DNA of 64,000 bases from NCBI RefSeq assembly GCF_010731855.1, contig NZ_AP022620.1:4278001-4342000 (forward strand). The letters are read 5' to 3'. The number at the start of each line of letters is the position of its first letter. Positions within the stretch are counted from its first letter, which is position 1. Positions 43,049 to 50,974 of this stretch are shown here, in pieces. The translations under genes were made by a program, and so were the position numbers. The DNA is from Mycolicibacterium anyangense (GTDB lineage: Bacteria; Actinomycetota; Actinomycetes; Mycobacteriales; Mycobacteriaceae). A model generated the notes under the pieces. That model was not told the DNA's origin and made no database searches. It saw nothing but the letters and a program-made list of their open reading frames with translations.

Positions 43049-43457
43049 CCCCTCAGCTCCGCTGCCCGTCCTGGACAGCGACAACACGGCGTTCTGGACT
43101 GGTGGCAGCGACGGGCAGCTGCTGATCAATCGGTGCGGCGGATGTTCGCGCTGGCTGCACCCACCGGTACCCGTGTGCAGGTTCTGTTCGTCGACCGATG
43201 TCGGCCCGCGTCCATCCTCGGGCCACGGAGAAGTGTTGACGTACACCGTTAATCGGCAGCAGTGGCTGCCGAACCTACCTCCGCCGTACATCATCGCAGT
43301 GGTCGGCCTCGACGATGATCCCGAACTCCGGGTCTCGACACGGCTCGTAGAGATCGAGCCCGAAGCGGTTCACATCGGTATGCGCGTCGAAGTCGTCTTC
43401 GAGCCTGCCGGTGACGTGTGGCTGCCGCTGTTCCGACCCGAGGGCGCCGCGATATGA
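43041..43457 (+). CDS. DUF35 OB-fold protein with rubredoxin-like zinc ribbon
   Basis: A 138-residue two-part protein: an N-terminal zinc ribbon with C32-x2-C35 and C46-x2-C49, then an OB-fold (GEVLTYTVNRQQW onward) that binds acyl-CoA in known relatives. DUF35 proteins associate with thiolase-fold enzymes, as in steroid side-chain aldolases (Ltp2 with the ChsH2 DUF35 domain). The gene overlaps the following thiolase-like gene by 4 bases (ATGA at 43454-43457), so the two form a complex. Start 43041 gives an 8-base overlap with the TetR gene. Confidence 0.85.
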   Translation: MPDPSAPLPVLDSDNTAFWTGGSDGQLLINRCGGCSRWLHPPVPVCRFCSSTDVGPRPSSGHGEVLTYTVNRQQWLPNLPPPYIIAVVGLDDDPELRVSTRLVEIEPEAVHIGMRVEVVFEPAGDVWLPLFRPEGAAI

Positions 43458-44641
43458 GCACTGGATCGGCGGGAGTTGTCATCAGTGGTATCGGCCAGTC
43501 CGATGTCGGCCGCAGATTGGGACGTTCTGCCCTGTCTTTGACGGTGCAGGCGGCCTTCGAAGCCCTTGCCGACGCGGGACTCACGGTGGCCGACATCGAT
43601 GGGTTGTCCACCTGGCCCGGCACCCATTCACCTGCCCCGGGCCTGTCCGGCAGCGGAATATGGGACGTCAAGGATGCCCTCGGCCTGCAGCTCGAATGGT
43701 TCAGTGGCGGAGCCGAAACCGCAGGGCAGCTGGGTGCGGTGATCAATGCGGTGGCCGCCGTCCGAGCAGGCCTTGCCCGGCACGTGCTGTGCTTCCGGAC
43801 GCTGTGGGAGAGCACGGCACAGGCCGCTGGCCGGCAGGGATCTGTGGCCGCCAACGGCCAGGGCCGCGTCGACGAGTCACACCAGTGGTTTCTCCCGTTC
43901 GGGGCGGTGTCAGCCTCCAATTGGGCAGCTTTGCTGGCGACCCGGCATTTCCACGAGTACGGGACCACCCGCGAGCAGGTCGCCGGTCTGGCGATGACGC
44001 AACGTGCGAATGCCGCCCTCAATCCGAAGGCGATCCTGCGGGAGCCGATGACGATCGACGACTACCTGGGCGCTCGGATGATCAGCGAACCGTTGTGTCT
44101 CTTCGATTGTGATATCCCGGTCGATGGATCGACCGCTGTCATCGTTTCGGCTGCCGACGTCGCGCCCGACCTGCGTCGTACACCAGTCCGGATTGACGCC
44201 GTCGGATCGGCCCTGCATGGGCGGCCGTTCTGGGACCAATACCAAGACCTGACGTCGATGTCTGCCCATGATGCCGCGCAAAGCCTCTGGCGCAGAACGT
44301 CTCTCAAGCCAGCGGACGTCGACATCGCACAGCTCTACGATGGCTTCTCCATCCTCACGCTTATCTGGCTGGAGGCGCTGGGTCTGTGCGACAAGGGCGA
44401 GTCAGGCGCATTCGTGGCCGGTGGCGCGAACATTCGACGTGACGGTCCGCTGCCGCTGAACACCAGCGGTGGTCAGCTGTCGGCCGGTCGGCTACACGGC
44501 TTCGGTCACCTACACGAGGCATGCCTGCAATTGCAGGGCGCTGCGGGGGAGCGTCAGGTACCCAGTGAACCCGAAGTTGCCGTCGTCGCCGCGGGTGGTG
44601 GTTACCTGGGCGGAACGCTACTACTCACTACGTACCGATGA
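43454..44641 (+). CDS. Thiolase-like (SCP-x/Ltp family), probable retro-aldolase subunit
   Basis: A 395-residue thiolase-fold protein. The position of the nucleophilic cysteine of true thiolases is here taken by EWFSGGAETAG (about residues 81-91) with no cysteine, and the second-histidine loop reads HGFGHLHEACLQLQG. Tyrosines in AQLYDGFS and GGGYLGG match the tyrosine-based acid/base pair of Ltp2-type aldolases. Together with the adjoining DUF35 subunit this points to a CoA-dependent retro-aldol cleavage rather than thiolysis. That would release a short acyl-CoA from a hydroxyacyl-CoA side chain. This assignment is inference from motifs. Confidence 0.8.
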   Translation: MSTGSAGVVISGIGQSDVGRRLGRSALSLTVQAAFEALADAGLTVADIDGLSTWPGTHSPAPGLSGSGIWDVKDALGLQLEWFSGGAETAGQLGAVINAVAAVRAGLARHVLCFRTLWESTAQAAGRQGSVAANGQGRVDESHQWFLPFGAVSASNWAALLATRHFHEYGTTREQVAGLAMTQRANAALNPKAILREPMTIDDYLGARMISEPLCLFDCDIPVDGSTAVIVSAADVAPDLRRTPVRIDAVGSALHGRPFWDQYQDLTSMSAHDAAQSLWRRTSLKPADVDIAQLYDGFSILTLIWLEALGLCDKGESGAFVAGGANIRRDGPLPLNTSGGQLSAGRLHGFGHLHEACLQLQGAAGERQVPSEPEVAVVAAGGGYLGGTLLLTTYR

Positions 44642-44647
44642 TGTTGC

Positions 44648-44743
44648 CAGTGATTCAGTCAATGTCACAACAGTTTTCGGCAATCAGCCGGCGGTCACAA
44701 CACTGCGCTGTGAGCGCAGCGCATGCTGCAGTGCGAATCACTG
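44648..44743. repeat. Inverted repeat in the gap between convergent genes
   Basis: CAGTGATTC (44648-44656) pairs with GAATCACTG (44735-44743), enclosing smaller GC-rich palindromes such as GCGCTG-TGAG-CGCAGC. It lies between the thiolase-like gene and the minus-strand secreted protein and may be a bidirectional terminator; the loop is long, so this is tentative. Confidence 0.35.
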
Positions 44744-44751
44744 CATCCTGC

Positions 44752-45156
44752 TCACAGGGTGACGCTCTGGTCGGCAGTGTCACAGACCACGATGACACTG
44801 GACGGAGTCCGGTAGCAGCCACGGGCATGAGCTGTGAACGCACCCTTGGAATTCTGGGTCGGGATGATCGCCTGCGGAGAGTCCCAGCCCACCGTCTTCG
44901 TGCAACGCCCGTTGCTGGTTGGAGTCGAGATGCAGACCTCAGCGTAGGCGGGGGTGGCCAGGCCGGTGCAGGACGTCCAGGTGAGCGTCGCCGTGACGCC
45001 CTCTGCGCCGCCGGGACCCGGCAAAGCCGCGGACTGTGGTGTGGAGACCACAAACGTGCACTGGCCGCCGTCGTCTGGCGCGGCCGTTGCGTACGGGACC
45101 GACGAGATGAGCATTGCCACAACGGCGCCACTGATCACGGCAAGACTTCGCATCAT
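44752..45156 (-). CDS. Small secreted protein with six cysteines
   Basis: A 134-residue exported protein. The signal peptide MMRSLAVISGAVVAMLISS...ATA ends about residue 27-29. The mature part (~105 residues) has six cysteines in QCTF, SCTG, VCIS, RCTK, GCYR and VCDT, enough for three disulphides, and mainly beta-like segments. I do not recognise the family. GAGAGGA lies 5 to 8 bases before the ATG at 45156 (an adjacent ATG at 45153 is also possible). It is divergent from the mce operon, which is unusual and may hint at a cell-envelope role. Confidence 0.7.
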   Translation of the reverse strand: MMRSLAVISGAVVAMLISSVPYATAAPDDGGQCTFVVSTPQSAALPGPGGAEGVTATLTWTSCTGLATPAYAEVCISTPTSNGRCTKTVGWDSPQAIIPTQNSKGAFTAHARGCYRTPSSVIVVCDTADQSVTL

Positions 45157-45477
45157 TGTTCCTCTCCTCGCAGCAGCAATACCGCCGCGCTCGCGGAGCC
45201 GATCACCAGAGCCCGGATCCTCCTCGCACCGGATGCTACCGAGCTGTCGACACCAGCGGCAGCACGATTCCAAAGCTGCCCGCAGAATGGCATTTCCGCT
45301 TGCGATTGTCGCTCGATTCTGCTGCGCGCCAATGGTCTCGCCCGAAAACGGTGTTCTGTGAAAAGCCATACCGGCTGTGCCGAACCTGTTCCTATGCTGA
45401 CGGCTGCCAATCTTGATAGCACTGGAGGACCGCTTTGATTCTCGTCATCGGCGACAGCCAACGGCCGGAGGTGTCCG
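45157..45477. other. Divergent region holding the mce promoter
   Basis: 321 bases between the secreted-protein gene and yrbEA. No gene of normal size. A TTG-started 18-codon frame (45435-45491) with GGAGG 7 bases upstream overlaps the yrbEA start by 14 bases and might be a leader; it is not called as a gene. Promoters for both directions must lie here. Confidence 0.5.
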
Positions 45478-46242
45478 ATGGTGGCAACTAGCGGGCTCGT
45501 CAAACCCATTCGCGGAGTGGGCGAGTTCTATGCGATGACGCTCGACACCGTGCTCTTGCTTTTCAAGCCCCCATTTCAGTGGGGGGAGCTGATTCTTCAG
45601 TTCTGGTTCGTCACGCGGGTGTCCTTGGTGCCGGCCGTGCTGATGGCGGTTCCGTTCACCGTGTTGTCGGCATTCACCTTCAATGTCCTATTGGTCGACT
45701 TCGGTGCCGTCGACTTCGCCGGCGCAGCCACCGGCATCACGCTGGCACAGCTGGGCCCGATCATCACCGTGCTGGTGATCTCTGGAGCCGCCGCCACAGC
45801 CATCTGCGCTGACCTCGGAGCCCGCACGATTCGCGAGGAACTCGACGCGATGCGAGTCCTGGGCATCAACCCCATCCATCGGCTGGTAGTACCCAGGGTG
45901 CTGGCAACAGGATTGGTGTCGCTGCTGCTCTCCGGAATCGTCTCGGTGGCCACGGTCATCGGGTCGTATTTCTTCTCGATCTTCGTCCAGGGTGCAACCC
46001 CCGGTGCGTTCGCCGGCCTGATCGGCGCCCTCACCGACACGACCGACATCGTCGTCATCATGGTGAAGTCGGCATTGTTCGGGGTCACCGCCAGCCTCAT
46101 CGGGTGTTACAAGGGCATCTCCGTCGGTGGTGGACCTGCGGGCGTCGGTAGTGCGGTGAACGAGACGGTCATCTACTCCTTCATGGCGCTGTTCGTCATC
46201 AACCTGTTGGTCACCGCGGTCCAGTTCGGCGGTAGTCGATGA
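45478..46242 (+). CDS. yrbEA: YrbE-type permease (MlaE family), A subunit
   Basis: A 254-residue integral membrane protein with about five or six hydrophobic segments, related to MlaE/YrbE permeases of Mce transporters. Family blocks: GAAATAICADLGARTIREELDAMRVLGINP (the conserved EExDAM region) and GGGPAGVGSAVNETV near the C-terminus. It forms the inner-membrane channel with YrbEB, driven by an ATPase (MceG) encoded elsewhere. GGAGGTG lies 4 bases before the ATG. The stop overlaps the next start by 4 bases (ATGA). Confidence 0.95.
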   Translation: MVATSGLVKPIRGVGEFYAMTLDTVLLLFKPPFQWGELILQFWFVTRVSLVPAVLMAVPFTVLSAFTFNVLLVDFGAVDFAGAATGITLAQLGPIITVLVISGAAATAICADLGARTIREELDAMRVLGINPIHRLVVPRVLATGLVSLLLSGIVSVATVIGSYFFSIFVQGATPGAFAGLIGALTDTTDIVVIMVKSALFGVTASLIGCYKGISVGGGPAGVGSAVNETVIYSFMALFVINLLVTAVQFGGSR

Positions 46243-47093
46243 TCACCGGGACGCCGAGCCGCCGATTTGGCCGAGCGACAAGAGCTTTCGATGCATTGAA
46301 CCAACAGTGGAACCAGGTGGGCCGACAAGCGGAGTTCTACGCCACCACGTTGCGGTCGATGGGTGTGGCGGTCACGAGCTACAAGGAGGAGATTGTTCGG
46401 CTCATTGCACAGATGAGCATGGGCACAGGGGCTTTGGCTCTCATCGGCGGCACCGTCGTCGTTGTCGGATTCCTTACCATGGCCGCGGGCGCATTGATCG
46501 CGGTTCAGGGATACAACCAGCTCTCCGGGATCGGTGTGGAGGCGCTCACGGGTTTCGTGTCGGCCTACATCAATGTGCGAATCGTCGCTCCGGTCAACGC
46601 CGGGATCGCACTGGCGGCCACTATCGGAGCGGGCGCGACCGCCCAGATGGGCGCGATGCGCATCTCCGAGGAGATCGATGCCCTTGAGGTGATGGGTATT
46701 CGATCGATTGCCTACTTGGCCTCGACCCGGGTCATTGCGGGTCTGCTGGTGGTCGGTCCGCTGTACTGCATCGCGGTACTGATGGCATTCCTGGCCGCAA
46801 GGTTCGGTACCACCCTGCTCTATGGGCAGTCCTCCGGCGTATATGACCATTACTTCACGACGTTCCTCATACCCGGCGACGTCCTACGTTCCTTCGCCCA
46901 GGTCCTGATCCTGGCAGTGGTCGTGATGTTGATCCACACCTACTACGGGTACAACGCTTCCGGAGGCCCGGCGGGCGTGGGTGAGGCCGTCGGGCGCGCG
47001 GTCCGGGCGTCCCTCATCTCGGTGGTGTTCGTGGTGGTCTTGACTGCTATAGCCCTCTACGGCAAGTCCGGCAGCTTCCACCTGGCGTCATGA
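46239..47093 (+). CDS. yrbEB: YrbE-type permease (MlaE family), B subunit
   Basis: A 284-residue membrane protein, second permease of the Mce system. It has the matching conserved loop GAGATAQMGAMRISEEIDALEVMGI and the C-terminal GGPAGVGEAVGRAV. The two YrbE subunits form a heterodimer that moves lipid from the periplasm into the cell. ATGA overlaps join it to yrbEA and mceA. The N-terminal 45 residues are polar, then about six membrane segments. Confidence 0.95.
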   Translation: MITGTPSRRFGRATRAFDALNQQWNQVGRQAEFYATTLRSMGVAVTSYKEEIVRLIAQMSMGTGALALIGGTVVVVGFLTMAAGALIAVQGYNQLSGIGVEALTGFVSAYINVRIVAPVNAGIALAATIGAGATAQMGAMRISEEIDALEVMGIRSIAYLASTRVIAGLLVVGPLYCIAVLMAFLAARFGTTLLYGQSSGVYDHYFTTFLIPGDVLRSFAQVLILAVVVMLIHTYYGYNASGGPAGVGEAVGRAVRASLISVVFVVVLTAIALYGKSGSFHLAS

Positions 47094-48565
47094 CGATGCA
47101 ATCCAGACCCGGCGAACGCAGCCTCCGCCCGGCGTGGTGGGCGTTGATCCTCATCGCGCTCATTCTTGGCGCGATGACGCTCTCGGTGTCGATGTATGTC
47201 GGCGCGTTCAAATCACGTATCCCGGTCACCGTGACGTCTGACCGCACCGGCCTGGGAATGCAGACCGACAGCAAGGTCATGCTGAACGGTGTCCAGGTGG
47301 GAACCGTGGTGGGACTCGGTCGCGGTAATGCTCCGTCCAGCATCAAGCTGGAGATCGATGCCGACCAGGCCAAGTACATCCCGGCTAATGTGGGGGCACA
47401 GATCCGCGCCACCACGGCCTTCGGCTCGAAGTACGTCGACCTGATCTACCCCGAGCACCCGAGCGTGCAGCGACTGTCAGCCGGTGCGGTCTTGAAGTCG
47501 AAGAACGTGACGACGGAGATCAACACCGTGCTGGAAAGCCTGCGCGGTCTCGTCGACCAGATCGATCCGATGAAGCTCAATGCGGTACTCACCGCGCTCT
47601 CGCAGGGTGTTCGCGGGAAGGGCGAACGTATTGGTGAGGCGATCACCGATGCCAACCAGGTGCTGCTCGCGCTCAACCCGCGCAGCGATACGATGCGCCA
47701 GGACTGGCAGTCGGTGAAGAGTGTCAGTGACATCTACGCCGGTGCCGCGGACAATCTCGTCTCGGTACTTGACGCGTCCTCGACGATCAGTGCGACGATC
47801 GAGAAGCACTCAGATGCATTGGATTCGTTGCTGCTGAACACGATCGGCCTCGCCCAGTCCGGAATCGACGTGCTGGCACCGAATCAGCAGAACTTTGTCG
47901 ACGCGGTCAACACGCTGGAGCCGACAACGTCTCTGTTGCTCAAGTACAGCCCCGTGCTGACGTGCACCTTGGTGGGTGTGAAGTGGTGGCTGGACCACGG
48001 CGGTTACCACGACAACGGCGGTAACGGCTACTCCCAGATCGTCGACTCGACGATCCTTCTCGGGGACGACGCCTACAAGTATCCCGACAACCTGCCGATC
48101 ACCGGGGCCAAGGGCGGCCCAGGTGGCAAGCCGAGTTGCGGCTCGCTGCCGGATCCCTCCAAGATGTTCCCGGTTCGCGCCCTGGTGACGAATACCGGCT
48201 ACGGAACCGGTGTCGACATCCGGCCCAATCCCGGTATCGGCGAGAACTGCTGGCGTGACTATCTTCCGGTTACCAGAGCGGTTCCGGAGCCGCCCAGCAT
48301 CCGGCACTGCCTGCCCGGTCCAGCCCCGGGGCCGGTCAATGGACCTGGACTACCGCCATATGGTGCCCCGCTGTATGGGCCCGGTGGTGTCTCGTTGTGG
48401 CCAGGCATCCCCGACGCCGGCACTCCGCCGCCGGTGCCGGTGCCCGGTACCCCGGTGGCGCCGGGCAAGATCCCACCCGACCAGGCGCCGCCGGTGTTCT
48501 CAGCGCCACCCCCGCCGGTGACATTGCCGTCCCCGACCTCGATCGCGCCGGTACCGATTCGATGA
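47090..48565 (+). CDS. mceA: MceA-type lipid-transfer protein
   Basis: A 491-residue MCE-domain protein. An N-terminal membrane helix (ALILIALILGAMTLSVSM) is followed by the MCE domain, with DRTGLGMQTDSKVMLNGVQVGTV and the FGSKYVDLIYPE block, then a helical region and a proline-rich tail from about residue 400. MCE proteins assemble as a hexamer that forms the periplasmic tunnel for lipids. It starts at the ATGA overlap with yrbEB. A short coupling micro-ORF links its stop to mceB. Confidence 0.93.
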   Translation: MTMQSRPGERSLRPAWWALILIALILGAMTLSVSMYVGAFKSRIPVTVTSDRTGLGMQTDSKVMLNGVQVGTVVGLGRGNAPSSIKLEIDADQAKYIPANVGAQIRATTAFGSKYVDLIYPEHPSVQRLSAGAVLKSKNVTTEINTVLESLRGLVDQIDPMKLNAVLTALSQGVRGKGERIGEAITDANQVLLALNPRSDTMRQDWQSVKSVSDIYAGAADNLVSVLDASSTISATIEKHSDALDSLLLNTIGLAQSGIDVLAPNQQNFVDAVNTLEPTTSLLLKYSPVLTCTLVGVKWWLDHGGYHDNGGNGYSQIVDSTILLGDDAYKYPDNLPITGAKGGPGGKPSCGSLPDPSKMFPVRALVTNTGYGTGVDIRPNPGIGENCWRDYLPVTRAVPEPPSIRHCLPGPAPGPVNGPGLPPYGAPLYGPGGVSLWPGIPDAGTPPPVPVPGTPVAPGKIPPDQAPPVFSAPPPPVTLPSPTSIAPVPIR

Positions 48566-48597
48566 CGGCTGATGACATGAAGGAGCTGATGACGTGA
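48562..48597 (+). CDS. Eleven-codon micro-ORF bridging mceA and mceB
   Basis: An ATG at 48562 overlaps the mceA stop as ATGA, and the frame reads MTADDMKELMT before a TGA that overlaps the mceB GTG start as GTGA (48594-48597). So the otherwise non-overlapping mceA-mceB gap is spanned by a frame with the same 4-base overlaps found elsewhere in the operon. It also contains the mceB ribosome site AAGGAG. It may work as a translational relay; a chance frame is possible. Confidence 0.3.
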   Translation: MTADDMKELMT

Positions 48598-49622
48598 CAC
48601 AGAACGTGGCTGGCGCACTGTGGCGTTCTGTGGTCTTCGCAGTTGTCGGTGCGCTGTGCATCTTCGCTCTGCTGGCAGTGTTCGCGAACCTGCGGTTCGA
48701 CGAGCGCAATTCCTACACAGCGAAGTTCGCCAACGTCAGCAACTTGGAAGAGGGCAACTTCGTCCGGGTCGCAGGCGTCGAGGTGGGTAAGGTCAACCAG
48801 ATCAAGATCCAGCCCGACGGCATCGTCGATGTCCAGTTCACCGCGGACAAGAATGTCGTCCTCACGCAGGGAAGCCGGGCTGCAGTCCGCTGGGAGGACC
48901 TCGGTGGCCGTCGATATCTCGCGCTGGAAGAGGGCGCCGGCGGGACGAGGGTATTACCCAGCGGCAGCACCATTCCGGTCGCCAACACCGACCCGGCATT
49001 GGATCTGGATTCCGTCTCTGGTGGTCTTCGTCCACTGTTCCGGGCACTGGATCCGCAGCAGATCAACCAGCTGACGGGCCAGCTGATCGGAGCCTTCCAA
49101 GGGGAGGGCGACACCATCGCGTCGATCATGACGCAGACCGCGTCGCTGACCAATACTCTGGCCGACCGGGGCGAACTCATCGGTCAGGTGATCAGCAACC
49201 TCAATACGGTGCTCACCTCCACCGGCGACCAGTCCCAGCAGGTCGACAAAGCGGTCACGTCGCTGTCCCAGCTCGTGCAAGCCCTCGGTGATCGGCGCAG
49301 CGACATCAGCAACGGCCTCGCCCACATCAATGCTGCCACGGGAAGCATCGCAGATCTGTTGGGGCAGGCCAAGACTCCGCTCAACGACACCCTCAAGCAG
49401 GGTGACCGGGTCGGCACGCTTGCCGTTGCCGATTATGCCTACCTGGACAACATCATCAATCAGATGCCGGAGAACTACCGGCTGCTCGGTCGCCAGGGCC
49501 TCTATGGCGACTACTTCAGCTTCTATCTCTGTGATCTCTTGCTGAAGGTCAACGGCAAGGGCGGTGAACCGGTGTACATCAAGGTGGCCAGCCAGTCGAC
49601 GGGACGGTGCACGCCGAAATGA
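48594..49622 (+). CDS. mceB: MceB-type protein
   Basis: A 342-residue MCE-domain protein: N-terminal membrane helix (VVFAVVGALCIFALLAVFA), then the MCE domain with SNLEEGNFVRVAGVEVGKVNQIKI and RRYLALEEG, and a long helical region ending near the C-terminus. Second subunit of the Mce tunnel. The start is GTG at 48594, 8 bases after AAGGAG. The stop forms an ATGA overlap with mceC. Confidence 0.93.
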   Translation: MTQNVAGALWRSVVFAVVGALCIFALLAVFANLRFDERNSYTAKFANVSNLEEGNFVRVAGVEVGKVNQIKIQPDGIVDVQFTADKNVVLTQGSRAAVRWEDLGGRRYLALEEGAGGTRVLPSGSTIPVANTDPALDLDSVSGGLRPLFRALDPQQINQLTGQLIGAFQGEGDTIASIMTQTASLTNTLADRGELIGQVISNLNTVLTSTGDQSQQVDKAVTSLSQLVQALGDRRSDISNGLAHINAATGSIADLLGQAKTPLNDTLKQGDRVGTLAVADYAYLDNIINQMPENYRLLGRQGLYGDYFSFYLCDLLLKVNGKGGEPVYIKVASQSTGRCTPK

Positions 49623-50974
49623 AGTTCTTCTCCGAGCGCAATCCCATCGTCGTGGGCGCCATCGGCATTGGCTTGACCGTGGCGGCAGTCCTGATCGCCC
49701 TGACGTTTCGCCAGATCCCGCTGTTCAATCCCACCCGCGAGTACTCCGCGTACTTCGAACAGGTCGGTGGGCTGTTGCCGAAGGCAGCCGTGCAGGTGTC
49801 CGGCTACAAGGTCGGCGAAGTCACCGACGTGGCGTTGGACGGTCCAAAGGTCCTCGTGACGTTCAAGATCGACAGGGATGTCCGCCTCGGCGACCGTAGC
49901 GAGGCGGAGATCAAGACGAAAAGTGTTCTGGGAGCCAAGATTCTGCAGGTTCTGCCGCGCGGTGACGGGGTGCTGAGCGGTCCTATCCCGGTCGAGCGAA
50001 CCACGTCGCCCTATGTGTTGACCGACGCGCTCAGCGACCTCGCCACCACGGTGAAGGGAACCGACACCGAACAGTTGTCACAGTCGCTGTCTGCTCTGGC
50101 CGAGACGTTCTCCAAGACTGCGCCGCAGGTTCAGGTTGCCGTGCAGGGTCTTTCGCGGTTCTCCGAGACGCTGAACCGTCGCGACGACGAGCTGCGCAGC
50201 CTGCTCGCCAATGCCGAGAAGTCCACCAAGGTGTTGGCGGATCGAACAGACCAGATCGTCTCGCTCGTGCACAGTAGCAATGCTCTCCTCGGTGCACTGC
50301 GCAACCAGAGCGACGCGCTGGACGAAGTGTCCGGCAACATCTCCAGGTTGTCGAAGGAGCTGACCGCGTTCGTCGGCGAGAACCGACAGACGTTGGGGCC
50401 GGCGCTGCAGAAGCTCAACGGCTTCCTAGGGATCATTGCCAACCGGAAGGAACGTATCCAGCTGTCCCTGCACCGGCTCAACAAGTTCGCCATGTCACTG
50501 GGCGAGTCGGTCAGTTCCGGACCGTTCTTCAATGCCTACCTTGCGAATCTGATGCCCGGACAGTTCATCCAGCCGTTCATCGACGCTGCCTTCTCCGATC
50601 TGGGGCTGGATCCCAACACGCTGCTGCCCGATCAGGCCAGCGACCCGCAGGTCGGCCAACCGGGCACCCCCCCGCTGCCGCTGCCGTTCCCGCGGACCGG
50701 TCAGGGTGGCGACCCGCGCCTCACCGTGCCGGATGCCATCACTGGCAAGCCAGGAGATCAGCCCTGTGGGCCGCCTGGCGTCCCGCTGCCCGGCCCGGGC
50801 TGCTATCCGTACCGCGAACCGGTGCCACCCGGGCCTCCGGGAGGTCCACCCCCCGGGCCGCCCAGTCCGCCAACGGGCGCCGGCACTGATCCCGCAGTGC
50901 CCTCACCGACACCCGCGCCGGTCCAGGTACCGGCCCCCGGTGAAGCCGGGCAAGGACAGGGGGCGGGCTCATGA
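49619..50974 (+). CDS. mceC: MceC-type protein
   Basis: A 451-residue MCE-domain protein with the N-terminal helix NPIVVGAIGIGLTVAAVLIAL and the MCE domain (YFEQVGGLLPKAAVQVSGYKVGEVTDVAL). A helical region follows, and a tail of about 100 residues is rich in Pro and Gly. The start is placed at ATG 49619 because of the 4-base ATGA overlap with mceB. Third tunnel subunit; the disordered tail may sit near the outer lipid layer. Continues without gap into mceD. Confidence 0.93.
   Translation: MKFFSERNPIVVGAIGIGLTVAAVLIALTFRQIPLFNPTREYSAYFEQVGGLLPKAAVQVSGYKVGEVTDVALDGPKVLVTFKIDRDVRLGDRSEAEIKTKSVLGAKILQVLPRGDGVLSGPIPVERTTSPYVLTDALSDLATTVKGTDTEQLSQSLSALAETFSKTAPQVQVAVQGLSRFSETLNRRDDELRSLLANAEKSTKVLADRTDQIVSLVHSSNALLGALRNQSDALDEVSGNISRLSKELTAFVGENRQTLGPALQKLNGFLGIIANRKERIQLSLHRLNKFAMSLGESVSSGPFFNAYLANLMPGQFIQPFIDAAFSDLGLDPNTLLPDQASDPQVGQPGTPPLPLPFPRTGQGGDPRLTVPDAITGKPGDQPCGPPGVPLPGPGCYPYREPVPPGPPGGPPPGPPSPPTGAGTDPAVPSPTPAPVQVPAPGEAGQGQGAGS

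Noticed and set aside
43454..44641. Calling the DUF35-linked protein an ordinary thiolase
   Set aside because: The nucleophilic cysteine is missing, so thiolytic cleavage is unlikely.
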